The notes under the pieces are model-generated. The model did no database searches and was not told the DNA's origin. It saw nothing but the letters and a program-made list of their open reading frames with translations. A DNA stretch of 52,413 nucleotides from Verrucomicrobia bacterium SCGC AAA164-E04 (GTDB taxonomy: Bacteria > Verrucomicrobiota > Verrucomicrobiia > Limisphaerales > AAA164-E04): contig KB911895.1 in NCBI GenBank assembly GCA_000383715.1, positions 24,377-76,789 of the forward strand, written 5' to 3'. The position numbers and the translations under genes were made by a program. This document shows, in pieces, positions 9,227-18,759 of the stretch. The first letter of the stretch is position 1, and every line of letters begins with the position of its first letter.

Positions 9227-12200
9227 TTATTTCAGAGCTTCCAGCTCAGCATCAAAAAGCTCTCGTGTTCGGCCGAGCAGACTCGAGATCTCAATCTTTC
9301 CAGAGTCGACTTTCTTGATCAGTTCACGTTGTGCTCGATAATCCTTGTTATCCACACCCGCCTTACTCTGAAGCATGCGCCATGCTTTCCGCCTCTCAAC
9401 GGCAAATAATACCATTTGACGCGAAACAGAGAAGAAACGCATTTTACCGCTGATTTCAGCTTTGATGTAAGCCCCGAAGTTTGGCACGTGCGATCGATGG
9501 CTTGCATCAAACACCCTGCGATGAGTGACATCATCCTGCGTAACACACAATAAAACGTCATCAAAGTGGATGAATTCCATGGCTTCCTCTTCCTTGATTT
9601 CCTTGACATGCTTGCGGAATCGGGCCTCGGTCAATGCCCAGTGCGCAACGGTATATCGATATTTCTCGCCAGTGGAAGCATACTTGGTTTCCCACCAGTC
9701 ACGATTCAGAGTGGGATTACCTTTAAGATTGAAGGTTTCCTGTGAAGTTTCACCTCCTCTGGGATTGAACACAAACTCAGGCATTGCTCGTGAATCACGT
9801 GCGAGTTTCGCCTGATCAGCCGACATATGATCTGCAACACCATGTTCTGGCTGGCAAGTTGTGTAAGATTGGAAAAAAGCAGTGCCTCGATACTCAATAC
9901 CATCCAACATGGCTTTATACATCTTTGCTGCATTTGCCATGGAAACCTGCGCCACGAATGGAGACCCATGGCCAGAAGTGAAAGCCTCAGCAACATTTTT
10001 CTTCTCGGTCAATTTACCTTGAGAGGCAGCACCGAATTGATTCATGTCATATCCACCCAACATGGTGGAAGAGTCGGAGTTCTGACCACCGGTGTTGGAG
10101 TACACCTGTGTGTCCAGCATGAGGATTTTCACATTAGGACGGTTTTGGAGGATGACTTTGGAAACATTTTGAAATCCAATATCACCAAGAGCACCATCGC
10201 CACCGATAACCCATACTTTAGGTAATTCACGCAACTCCTGCTCGGTCATCAAAGCATCATCGAGACGAGCAAGGTTGAAGTATTCCTTATCAGTAAGGAC
10301 CGATTCATCGCGCTGCAGAAGACAATCACTCAAACGCTCAGGAACCACGGACCTGCGGGCATGATTCACGATGAGAGACTCACCCATAAGCCAACTGATT
10401 GTGGCGCCATCCTGGAACAATGAGTTCATCCAAGGATATGGATGAGGATTGCCCGGAGGCGTTGAACCATAGACTGTGTTACAGCCAGTGCTGGCTCCCA
10501 TGAACATCACAGATTGGCCACGCGCGTCTCGACCGTCCAATGACTGGAGATCCTTGTGATTGAAAGCATCCTGGCGCAAGACAACGACCAGCGCATTGAC
10601 TATTTCTTCATCAGAGATGGGCCCGTGCTGCTCCATGCGATGGGTGGTATCTTCCTCCGTTTCGCCTCCCAATCCCATGATAATATGAGCAATGGAGCGT
10701 GTGTATAAAACATACGTTTCAGGATCAGAATCTTTCAGTTTTTGCAATCGATCCAACCCGCTGGCTTCGAGCACATCTGCTTTTTTGCGCAGTCGGTCCG
10801 CTTTTTGATGATAGAGAGGACGCATGTAAGCTTCGGTGACAGACGCCACAGCATGGAGTACTGATTTTTCACCGCAACCTGCGCAAGCGCCATCCCCGGA
10901 TACGAGTGCTTCATAATTCCGACGCACCATCATGTGGTTACGCAGGGCTGCCTCGCGTGAGTCCTGCGGCGCATCATCCTGATAAAGCCCGAGAAACTTT
11001 TGAGGAGTATCGGGTAAGAGGCGAGAGAATATTTGAGCTGTTGTCAGCTGTGCATTCAACTCCTCTGTTTCAATTGTCATTCGTAGAGCATCATGATCAC
11101 CGCAGACCTGCACGCACTCACCACATCCCTTGCAAAGGTCCGATACGAAAATAGAAAATAAGCCGCCATTACCTGGGCTTTTCTTTTCTACAGCTCGGAA
11201 TATTGCTGTGACGTTGCTGTATGCCAATGGCAATTGGGCGATGATGCCGGAGAACTCTTTTTTGGTTTTGTCGGATATATTCTCGAGACCATTTACAAGC
11301 TCACTGACGATTTCACTGAACGGCTTGTCACTTTTGGCCTGAACGCTTTCTACCATCTGTTCTCTAGATTGTCTCTCAATCTCGGGAATGGCCTGCAGAA
11401 GGGTAACACGCTCCTCTGGGTTGTTGATATAATTACGAGCGGCTGTGCTCAGAATAGTTTCAACATCTTGTGAGGTGTTCGGTAACGCAGTATCCGGACA
11501 AGCCGTGATACATTCCATACATTGGGTACAATTTTCAGCGATGTAGACCGGAGTCTCACGTCTGGCCACATACTTGGATTGTGTGGCACCAGTGCCCGAG
11601 GCCATCACCCCCATTGCCGACAAAGCACCAGCTGGCTGGTGGTAACCAAGACCATTTCTGTACTCGGAATCGAACTTTGCCAGAGTTTGGACGGGAGCCC
11701 TTTCAGGTTGCTCCTCAGGTGGCTCGCAGGAACTACAGCCTGATTCAGCACAACCTGCAGTAGGAGTTATTTCATGGTCTCCGAGAGGCGCCAATGGTGA
11801 CTGCCTCATACTGGAGGTATCAGCATCTTCAACTTCTCCGTATGTGATTTCCTGGGTGAGATTGAATCCCTGAGTCATCACTTCCATGTTGGAGGAGACA
11901 ACAGCTTCGCCAAATCGGCCGAATTTTTTCTGATATTGCTTCTCAACAACATCCCGGAACTGAGCTTCGTTAATGCTATTGTCATCAAGGAAGGCAGAAA
12001 CACGGAAAAACGCTCCCAAGAAGGAATTGCCTTGCATGCGCAGCTGAAGGTCCTGTCTTGAGGTTGCGTTACGGGCAATCTGAAAACCAGGTAGGATAAA
12101 GATACGAATATTGTTATCTTTGACGAATTGACGGTGTTTTTTGGGAATTCTTTGCCAGGCGGTTTCAGGGGAATCACTGGATTCCCAGACCAAGCAACCA

Positions 12201-13975
12201 CCGGGGTTCAAACCTTCAAGAGGGTTGGTGTGTGTGAATGCTTTTGGATCGCAACAAAGCACAACATCCACATGGTTCAACTCGCAATTGACTCGGATGG
12301 GTTTGGGGGCAACAACAAGGTAATAATTCGTCGGAGCACCCTTTTTCTCTGAACCATATTTCGGGTTGGCACTAACAAACAATTTGTCTTCAAGTGCCCC
12401 AAAGGCATCGTAGGACGGATCTTTCTTGGAAATAACATCACCGAATTCACCAATGATTGATCCCAAGTTTTTACCAGTAGTGATCATTCCCCAGCCACCT
12501 ATGGAGTGAAAACGCACTGCGATAGCCTTTTCAGGCAAAAGCGACGGAGTAGCTTTTGATATAACAGCATAAGGATGATCCACACCTAGAACGAAGAAGG
12601 TTTCTCCATCATGAGCGCCCTTGCCATCTTTGCGATGGGTCTTGCCTTGAGTATACTCGTATGCGCCAAGCACGTGCTCCGGACGAAAATCACGACTACC
12701 AATACCATAACTACCACGGAAAATAAGAGGTCTTTCCTCAGGTTTTATCGGTGGCAATGTCCCTTTGTGGCGATGCGCCTCAACACCCTTGCTCAGGGCG
12801 CAACGGATGTCGCGTGCGAGAGGGTTATCACCGGAAAGGCCTTCATCTGTTCTTTCAAGAACGATGATGTTCTTTTTGCCTCGAAGTGCGTTGATCACGG
12901 CAGCTTCGGGGAAAGGTCGAATCACATTGACATGCATGGACCCCACCTTGGCTCCCTCATTATCTCTCAGGTGATCAACCGCTTCTTCGATGTTTTCTGC
13001 AGCGCAACCAAGCGTCACATATACAGTGTCCGCGTCCTCGGTTTTGTAAGTGGATACCAAGCCGTAGTGTCGACCTGTTAATTCTCCAAACTCTTTGTAT
13101 GCATCCTCGAGGAATCCAAGAATCGGTTCATTGAAGTTGTCACGCCGAGCAACAACACCATTCATGTGGTGCTCCTGGTTTTGGACTGGACCGAGGAGGA
13201 CAGGATGTTTGAGATCCATCATCTCGGGCACACGACGACGTTTGGGGCCAAACAACTCACTCTGCGCGGGGGTTGGACTGTCTATCATGTCCCAAGGAGC
13301 ACCCAGGAACTCCCGCAGGAAATCTGCTTCGGGGGCATAGTAGGTTCTCTCTGAGTGAGTGGTCAGCATACCGTCCTGAATGTTCATTCCAGGGTTGAGA
13401 GATAGCTCACATACCTTGCGAAGGATGACAGCCTGATCGGCAGCCTGTTGAGCCGTTTTACCCATCAGCATGATCCAGCCTGTGTCCAGAGCTCCGTAGA
13501 AATCGTCGTGACCACAGTGAACGTTGAGAGCGTGCTTAGTCAAGGCACGCGCGCCAACTTCGAGCACCATTGTAGAACCCTTGCCTGGAGCATGATAATA
13601 CTGCTCCATGGCATAAGCAATGCCTTGGCCGGAGGTAAAGTTGACAGCACGCTTGCCTGTCATCGAGAATGCAGTGGCTCCGCCTTGAGCCGCATGTTCG
13701 CCTTCGGTTTCGATGGCGATTTTTTGTTGGCCGAATACATTCAATTCGCCCTGAGCAAAGGACTGCTGGTAGATTTCGCCTCCTTCTGTAGAAGGGGTGA
13801 TAGGGTAGTAAATTCCGCCTTCGGTAATACGGGTTTCAACGTATTGGGTAACAAGTTGATTACCGTTGCAAGTCAGTCGAATGCCGGGGTATTTTGGCTT
13901 CCTTCCCTCGCCGCTTTCGGGGGAAGTCCCGCCACTGGCGGCATTTGTGTTGGACACGGTTGTTTGATTTGCCAT
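9227..13975 (-). CDS. nifJ: pyruvate:ferredoxin (flavodoxin) oxidoreductase, single-chain, extended
   Basis: A 1582-residue fusion of all PFOR domains, oxidising pyruvate (or another 2-oxoacid) with CoA to acetyl-CoA, CO2 and reduced ferredoxin. Order: alpha domain about 31-400 (YYPITPSTEGGEIYQ); gamma domain about 480-710 (RFHSIGGWGMITTGKNLG); a Cys-rich linker (C742, C747, C750); a 2x[4Fe-4S] domain with CTQCMECITACP (C816/819/822/826) and CKGCGECVQVCG (C948/951/954/958); and the TPP-binding beta domain with ACAGCGE (C1031/C1034), GGDGALGDIGF (TPP, 1258-1268), TGCNTVYG and TTCQPEHG. The usual single-chain enzyme is about 1170-1200 residues; the extra length is a ~110-residue helical insert between the clusters, a long insert after residue 1045 and a C-terminal helical tail. 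The ATG is preceded by AT-rich sequence without a Shine-Dalgarno. Confidence 0.93.
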   Translation of the reverse strand: MANQTTVSNTNAASGGTSPESGEGRKPKYPGIRLTCNGNQLVTQYVETRITEGGIYYPITPSTEGGEIYQQSFAQGELNVFGQQKIAIETEGEHAAQGGATAFSMTGKRAVNFTSGQGIAYAMEQYYHAPGKGSTMVLEVGARALTKHALNVHCGHDDFYGALDTGWIMLMGKTAQQAADQAVILRKVCELSLNPGMNIQDGMLTTHSERTYYAPEADFLREFLGAPWDMIDSPTPAQSELFGPKRRRVPEMMDLKHPVLLGPVQNQEHHMNGVVARRDNFNEPILGFLEDAYKEFGELTGRHYGLVSTYKTEDADTVYVTLGCAAENIEEAVDHLRDNEGAKVGSMHVNVIRPFPEAAVINALRGKKNIIVLERTDEGLSGDNPLARDIRCALSKGVEAHRHKGTLPPIKPEERPLIFRGSYGIGSRDFRPEHVLGAYEYTQGKTHRKDGKGAHDGETFFVLGVDHPYAVISKATPSLLPEKAIAVRFHSIGGWGMITTGKNLGSIIGEFGDVISKKDPSYDAFGALEDKLFVSANPKYGSEKKGAPTNYYLVVAPKPIRVNCELNHVDVVLCCDPKAFTHTNPLEGLNPGGCLVWESSDSPETAWQRIPKKHRQFVKDNNIRIFILPGFQIARNATSRQDLQLRMQGNSFLGAFFRVSAFLDDNSINEAQFRDVVEKQYQKKFGRFGEAVVSSNMEVMTQGFNLTQEITYGEVEDADTSSMRQSPLAPLGDHEITPTAGCAESGCSSCEPPEEQPERAPVQTLAKFDSEYRNGLGYHQPAGALSAMGVMASGTGATQSKYVARRETPVYIAENCTQCMECITACPDTALPNTSQDVETILSTAARNYINNPEERVTLLQAIPEIERQSREQMVESVQAKSDKPFSEIVSELVNGLENISDKTKKEFSGIIAQLPLAYSNVTAIFRAVEKKSPGNGGLFSIFVSDLCKGCGECVQVCGDHDALRMTIETEELNAQLTTAQIFSRLLPDTPQKFLGLYQDDAPQDSREAALRNHMMVRRNYEALVSGDGACAGCGEKSVLHAVASVTEAYMRPLYHQKADRLRKKADVLEASGLDRLQKLKDSDPETYVLYTRSIAHIIMGLGGETEEDTTHRMEQHGPISDEEIVNALVVVLRQDAFNHKDLQSLDGRDARGQSVMFMGASTGCNTVYGSTPPGNPHPYPWMNSLFQDGATISWLMGESLIVNHARRSVVPERLSDCLLQRDESVLTDKEYFNLARLDDALMTEQELRELPKVWVIGGDGALGDIGFQNVSKVILQNRPNVKILMLDTQVYSNTGGQNSDSSTMLGGYDMNQFGAASQGKLTEKKNVAEAFTSGHGSPFVAQVSMANAAKMYKAMLDGIEYRGTAFFQSYTTCQPEHGVADHMSADQAKLARDSRAMPEFVFNPRGGETSQETFNLKGNPTLNRDWWETKYASTGEKYRYTVAHWALTEARFRKHVKEIKEEEAMEFIHFDDVLLCVTQDDVTHRRVFDASHRSHVPNFGAYIKAEISGKMRFFSVSRQMVLFAVERRKAWRMLQSKAGVDNKDYRAQRELIKKVDSGKIEISSLLGRTRELFDAELEALK

Positions 13976-14336
13976 AATTTAAATTTACGAAAAGAGTAGA
14001 TCGGCCTTTATCCTCATACCAAGATGACCTTAAGATCTCTCAAATAATTTCATTTTCAAGCATTCATTCTACCTCTGCAAGCGGATTTTAGTCTCACTTA
14101 CCAGATGAAGTGCAGCGCTCAGTGTGGCAATCGCTCTGTTTAAGAGTAAAGCCACACAAGAAAGTTAGATTGAAGCAGATACTTCCGGGACGTTATCGAT
14201 AAAGCTAAAATACACCCATTGAGTCTTTTTTTTATCGCTTTCGCTCATTCACTCCAAAATGGGATAGAAAGATTGGAAAAATGCCATTCAGTTGAATGAA
14301 GCTAACGACTTGCTCCATTGTGAAACTCAAGAAAAT
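13976..14336. other. gene-free stretch between secA and PFOR
   Basis: 361 bp with no credible ORF on either strand. It should carry the end of the secA transcript and the PFOR promoter (minus strand). A small hairpin (CATTCA / TGAATG, plus-strand 14285-14298) followed on the minus strand by a short T run is a weak candidate secA terminator. I could not settle a -35/-10 pair for PFOR. Confidence 0.5.
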
Positions 14337-17300
14337 TTACAACTTACCACAACATTGCTTGTATTTTTTTCCGCTACCGCAGGGACATGGATCATTGCGC
14401 CCCACTTTAGGCCCACTGCGAACCGGAGTTGCCTTGGCAATGGCCTCGTTGACCTCACTCACGACTTCGCTGCCCTTTTTATCTTTCATCTCCTGCTTTT
14501 CAAATGCTGTCGTTTCCTGATGGTGCGTTCGCTGGGGCAACTTACTCAGGAATTGCTGAAAAGCCATCAGGCTGGATGCGCTTCTGAAAATATTGTGACA
14601 AATCTCGGTTTTGATATTCACCATGAGTTCATCAAAGATCTTGAATGCTTCACTCTTGTATTCGATCAAAGGATCCCTTTGACCATAGGCACGGAGACCA
14701 ATACTGTTGCGCAAACCATCCATGCTGTAGAGGTGCTCCTGCCAAAGCTTGTCGATCGCACCCAGGATGGTGAAGCGTTCCATCGATTTCAGAGCATCTT
14801 CATTTTCAACGCTGATTTTTAATTCATAGGCCTTGCGTACATTGTCCGAGATAAGAGTGGCGACAGCAAATTGTGCTGAGCTCATTCCATCGAACAAACT
14901 CCCTGAGACAGGCTCCTCTTTGCCTGCTTCGGCAGCCTGAATGAGTTCTTCCTCGGGCATTCCCAAGGGGAAATTAAGATTCACCCAATCGAGAAGAGCA
15001 CGTAGATTCCAATCACGAACATCTTCGTTGGAAGATGAGAATTGGTGCACTTTTTGAACAGTGACCTCTTCCATGATATCCATCAACTGGTCCTGAACAT
15101 TGTCCGATTCAAGCACTTCATTACGGAAACCGTAAATGACTTCACGCTGCTTGTTCATCACATCGTCGTATTCCAATGTGCGCTTTCGAATTTGGAAATT
15201 GTGCTGCTCGACTCGCTTTTGAGCAGTCTCGATTGATCGGTTCAAAAGCGGATGTTCCAACTCCTGACCTTCTTCAAGCCCCACTCGCTCCATGACTTTC
15301 ACGATTCGGTCAGAACCGAACAAACGCATGAGGTCATCCTCCAGCGAAATGAAGAAGTGAGATGAACCCGGATCACCCTGACGTGCACAACGACCTCGCA
15401 ACTGCCGGTCAATACGACGTGATTCATGCCGTTCTGTGCCAATAACATGCAACCCCCCAAGATCTGCAACTCCCTGACCAAGTTTAATGTCTGTACCGCG
15501 ACCTGCCATGTTGGTAGCAATCGTGACTCCACCTCGCTGCCCCGCACGCGTGATGATTTCTGCTTCTTGCTGGTGGTATTTGGCGTTTAGAACAGCGTGA
15601 ATAATCCCCTCTTTTTTGAGCTGCTTTGAAATCAATTCACTTACTTCAACGGATATGGTTCCAACCAGAATAGGACGACCTTTTTGGTGGATTTCTTTAA
15701 TCTCCAGGGCTGCCGCCTGATATTTTTCACGACGGGTTTTGTAGACGGAATCGTTCGAATCCTTTCGAGCAACGGGCCGGTTGGTCGGGATCACCAATAC
15801 TCCTAATTTGTAGATATCAAGAAATTCACTTGCTTCGGTCTCCGCAGTACCCGTCATCCCAGCGAGTTTGGTATACATGCGGAAGTAATTCTGGATGGTG
15901 ATGGTGGCGTAAGTCTGAGTTTCACGCTTGATTTCAACCCCCTCTTTGGCTTCCACCGCCTGATGCAACCCATCGCTCCAGCGGCGTCCGGTCATCATAC
16001 GCCCCGTATTTTCATCGACGATAACAACTTCGTTGTTTTGCACAACGTATTGAACATCCTTTTGGTAGAGGCAATACGCCTTGAGCAACTGAGAGATGGT
16101 ATGGATGCGTTGCGCTTTCTTTTCAAAGTCTCCCTGCGCTTTTGTCTTAGCATCCATGCGCTGCTTGACATCGCGCGCTTGATCGGAATCTATTTCGTGA
16201 TAAATCTCGGTCAAATCAGGCAACACAAAGGCATCCTTGTCATCAGGACTAAGAAAGCCACGGCCTTTTTCGGTCAAATCAGCGTCGTGACTTTTTTCAT
16301 CCATCGCAAAAAACAACTCCTCTTTTTGCGCGTAGAGTTGTTTTTTGGTCTGGTCGGTGTGCAGGGTCGACTCAGCCTTGTTCATCAGACGAATATTATC
16401 CGGATTTTCCAGAATCCTTAAGAGTCGATCTGATCTCGGTTGCCCAAGCTTGGCTTTGTAAAGAAGCAGCCCCAGTTCATCTTGGAGCTCTTCCTTGATA
16501 TCTGCGGCAGCACCCTCTTCCGAATTCAACTTCTCGAGCACATCCTCGGCACCCTTCAGGAACTGATCGCAAAGTTTCTGCTGACGATTTACCAATGATT
16601 GGATCACCGGTTTAATCTGATCGTAGCTGTGATCATTGTTGACCACTGCAGGACCACTAATGATCAGAGGTGTTCTGGCTTCATCCACCAGAATGGAATC
16701 AACTTCATCAACAATTGCAAAATAATGACTCCTTTGAACCTGTTCATCCACACTGGTCGCCATCCCGTTGTCGCGCAGATAGTCAAAACCAAATTCAGAG
16801 TTGGTCCCGTAGGTGATGTCGCAGTTGTATTGCTCACGACGCAGGGCAGGTGGTTGGTCATGCACGATACAACCGACACTCAGGCCAAGGAATTTGTAGA
16901 CTGCTCCCATCCAGTCGCTGTCACGCGCAGCAAGGTAATCATTTACAGTCACCACATGCACTCCTCGACAGGTGAGCGCATTGAGATACACAGGCAAGGT
17001 TCCAACGAGTGTTTTACCCTCACCTGTGGCCATTTCAGCAATTTTGCCTGTGTGCAGGGCCATCCCGCCAATAAGCTGCACATCGAAAGGAATCATATCC
17101 CAACGTATGGGGTGCCCGCGAACGATAACATCTTGGCCACAAAGACGACGACAGACGCTCTTCACCACAGCAAAGGCCTCAGGCATTATTTCCTCAAGCT
17201 CCTTCGCGAGCTGATCATTGTCCTGAATCTTGGAAAGCTTTGCCTTCCAATCTGCGGTCTTCTGCCTGAGCTCGTCATCAGACGCATTCTCAAGGGACGT

Positions 17301-17405
17301 TTCTATCTCATTAATTTTTGGGACAAGCTGACTAAACTTGCGAACTTCGCGGTCATTAGATGTTCCAAAAATTTTCTTAAAAAGTGATTTTACCGATCCA
17401 ATCAT
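14337..17405 (-). CDS. secA: preprotein translocase ATPase SecA
   Basis: A 1022-residue SecA, the cytosolic ATPase that pushes preproteins through SecYEG. Walker A is MATGEGKTLVGT (126-132 core), then VTVNDYLAARD, the DEAD-like IVDEVDSILVDEARTPL (DEVD 233-236) and the motor-2 motif TNMAGRGTDIKLG. The C-terminal zinc tail is complete (DPCPCGSGKKYKQCC, Cys 1007, 1009, 1018, 1019), which in other SecAs binds SecB and phospholipid. About 135 residues inserted between 265 and 400, after the DEVD block, make it longer than the ~900-residue E. coli protein; inserts of this kind occur in other deep-branching phyla. secG lies 16 kb away on the other strand. Confidence 0.98.
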   Translation of the reverse strand: MIGSVKSLFKKIFGTSNDREVRKFSQLVPKINEIETSLENASDDELRQKTADWKAKLSKIQDNDQLAKELEEIMPEAFAVVKSVCRRLCGQDVIVRGHPIRWDMIPFDVQLIGGMALHTGKIAEMATGEGKTLVGTLPVYLNALTCRGVHVVTVNDYLAARDSDWMGAVYKFLGLSVGCIVHDQPPALRREQYNCDITYGTNSEFGFDYLRDNGMATSVDEQVQRSHYFAIVDEVDSILVDEARTPLIISGPAVVNNDHSYDQIKPVIQSLVNRQQKLCDQFLKGAEDVLEKLNSEEGAAADIKEELQDELGLLLYKAKLGQPRSDRLLRILENPDNIRLMNKAESTLHTDQTKKQLYAQKEELFFAMDEKSHDADLTEKGRGFLSPDDKDAFVLPDLTEIYHEIDSDQARDVKQRMDAKTKAQGDFEKKAQRIHTISQLLKAYCLYQKDVQYVVQNNEVVIVDENTGRMMTGRRWSDGLHQAVEAKEGVEIKRETQTYATITIQNYFRMYTKLAGMTGTAETEASEFLDIYKLGVLVIPTNRPVARKDSNDSVYKTRREKYQAAALEIKEIHQKGRPILVGTISVEVSELISKQLKKEGIIHAVLNAKYHQQEAEIITRAGQRGGVTIATNMAGRGTDIKLGQGVADLGGLHVIGTERHESRRIDRQLRGRCARQGDPGSSHFFISLEDDLMRLFGSDRIVKVMERVGLEEGQELEHPLLNRSIETAQKRVEQHNFQIRKRTLEYDDVMNKQREVIYGFRNEVLESDNVQDQLMDIMEEVTVQKVHQFSSSNEDVRDWNLRALLDWVNLNFPLGMPEEELIQAAEAGKEEPVSGSLFDGMSSAQFAVATLISDNVRKAYELKISVENEDALKSMERFTILGAIDKLWQEHLYSMDGLRNSIGLRAYGQRDPLIEYKSEAFKIFDELMVNIKTEICHNIFRSASSLMAFQQFLSKLPQRTHHQETTAFEKQEMKDKKGSEVVSEVNEAIAKATPVRSGPKVGRNDPCPCGSGKKYKQCCGKL

Positions 17406-17808
17406 TGGGTTGAATAAAGCGTATTTGCGTCAATTGCGCCTAGCTCGAGGAACTAGCGACAAGCGGTTAAAAGTAGGTGATAGACAAGTTTGCGTCAAAG
17501 CATTTAAGAAATTTGAACAGCCACAGAACATGATCTTGTCAATACAACAAGCCATTCACGTTGCATGCCCTTACTCGGGATGGGACCAACAGGCCTGATC
17601 TGGACATTCTGCAGACACAGGAAAGGTGAAGTAAAAACGGCCAACAAAGCCATGATCCTCAATAAAATGCTTCCTTAAGTATATTTCGACTTCAAGGGGA
17701 TTCCTAGCCAATGGGATCAGGCAAGGCCAGACGCACCCGCTACAGGTGCCTCTGAACGCGAAAATAAAAACGATCTGCAAACATGAGGCCTGATTCAAGG
17801 ACGGCGAA
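17406..17808. other. gene-free stretch upstream of secA
   Basis: 403 bp between secA and the coiled-coil gene. It holds the presumed secA promoter and two copies of TTGACGCAAA on the minus strand, about 70 bp apart. A short minus-strand ORF (17571-17885) overlaps the end of the coiled-coil gene and is not convincing. Nothing else recognised. Confidence 0.5.
17470..17498 (-). promoter_or_regulatory. possible sigma70-type promoter for secA
   Basis: On the minus strand TTGACG (plus-strand 17493-17498) and TACTTT (17470-17475) are separated by 17 bp, about 65 bp upstream of the secA ATG. The -10 is a poor match, so this is tentative. Confidence 0.3.
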
Positions 17809-18390
17809 TTAATTGCGTCTTGAGTGGGACTCTCGCACTCGTTTTTCCAATGATTCCATTCGATGGGACGGATCTTCAAAGGCACGCTCCATGTGTTCCA
17901 TATGCTTCAGGACCACATTGAACCGGTGTTCGACACCTTCCATTAGCTGGCGCATTTGACTATTGAACGAATGATCATCATGTTGCCTTTGGTTCTCCAT
18001 GTGCTGGTGTAGTTCTTGTTCGAGTTGCTCTGCCATCTCATGCCAGCCAGCAGCATGCAAATGCTCGATGGCGTTGTGAATGTGATCTTCGTGTGAAATA
18101 TCCTTTCTGTCGTGACGCTCATCGTACCTTTTTTCAGAACGGTGGTCGTTCTCTTCATATTGTTCGCGGAATGCTCTATGGCCGCGCTTGTGGCCATAGT
18201 ATTCGCGCTCAGATTCTTTTCTTTCGCGATGTGCTTCCAATTCGGCGGTAAGTTTCCGAATATGACGGTGTAATTCTTCAGCTTCCTCAACTATTCCCTC
18301 ATGAATGAGATGATCCATGCGTTCTTCCATCGCATGCAATTTTTGTCGAGTAGCATGAAGTCGATCCATTATGAAGTCGACCCATTGCAT
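17809..18390 (-). CDS. His/Glu/Arg-rich coiled-coil protein of unknown function
   Basis: A 193-residue, highly charged, almost entirely helical protein with many His, Glu and Arg and no signal peptide or membrane segment. A 20-22-residue helical-hairpin motif appears at least twice: MDHLIHEGIVEEAEELHRHI near residue 26 and IEHLHAAGWHEMAEQLEQEL near residue 117. The same motif occurs in the broken gene just upstream on the same strand. A stop (TGA) lies five codons before the ATG at 18390, so the start cannot extend far; no Shine-Dalgarno is visible. Function not recognised; metal binding through the many His and self-association through the coiled coil are guesses. Confidence 0.65.
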   Translation of the reverse strand: MQWVDFIMDRLHATRQKLHAMEERMDHLIHEGIVEEAEELHRHIRKLTAELEAHRERKESEREYYGHKRGHRAFREQYEENDHRSEKRYDERHDRKDISHEDHIHNAIEHLHAAGWHEMAEQLEQELHQHMENQRQHDDHSFNSQMRQLMEGVEHRFNVVLKHMEHMERAFEDPSHRMESLEKRVRESHSRRN

Positions 18391-18427
18391 GTTGTTCGCG
18401 ATTCATGCGATGCTCAGATACTTCGGA

Positions 18428-18670
18428 TTACTTCTTGGATTGCTGATAAAGTTCCCTGGATTCATGAATCACCTCCTCGACTGCTTCATGTTTACCGTGA
18501 GATTTGAGATCTGCCGCTTTCGCTCGTAAATCAGCAACTTTCTTTTTCAGTTCGCAGAGATGCGCTTTTCGGTTCGATTTTTCATCATGCTCATTGGCTT
18601 GTAGAGCGAGGATTGAACCGTTAAACAGGAGTTAGACAACCATTAGAGTAGATTTGTAGAAGTTATTCAT
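18428..18670 (-). pseudogene. small secreted coiled-coil protein with a TAA inside its signal peptide
   Basis: Reading from the ATG at 18670, the frame gives MNNFYKSTLMVV, a TAA (plus-strand 18632-18634), then LLFNGSILALQANEHD and about 50 more charged helical residues ending QQSKK at 18428. Everything is in one frame, and replacing the stop by a hydrophobic residue would give a textbook signal peptide (basic start, hydrophobic core, ALQA cleavage site). One substitution such as TTA to TAA explains it. The body (DLRAKAADLKSHGKHEAVEE) resembles the hairpin motif of the 193-residue protein 37 bp downstream, so the two look like a related pair. Too short for common ORF cut-offs. Confidence 0.6.
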
Positions 18671-18759
18671 GCTTTTTTTGCTATTTGAGGTTATTTCGGC
18701 TTAATCTCCGACTGCGATTCTCTACGGCGTGTTTAAAAAGGAAGGTAATTTTTTAGGAT

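Noticed and set aside
12611..13999. Several 60-183-codon plus-strand ORFs opposite the PFOR gene
   Set aside because: They are antisense shadows of a strongly conserved gene, with no domains.
16599..17387. 262-codon plus-strand ORF opposite secA
   Set aside because: It is fully antisense to the conserved SecA core; composition follows from the SecA codons.
17571..17885. Minus-strand 104-residue ORF with a protein-like end (EVEIYLRKHF, GRFYFTFPVSAEC)
   Set aside because: It overlaps the coiled-coil gene on the same strand in another frame, has no recognisable domain and no ribosome-binding site.
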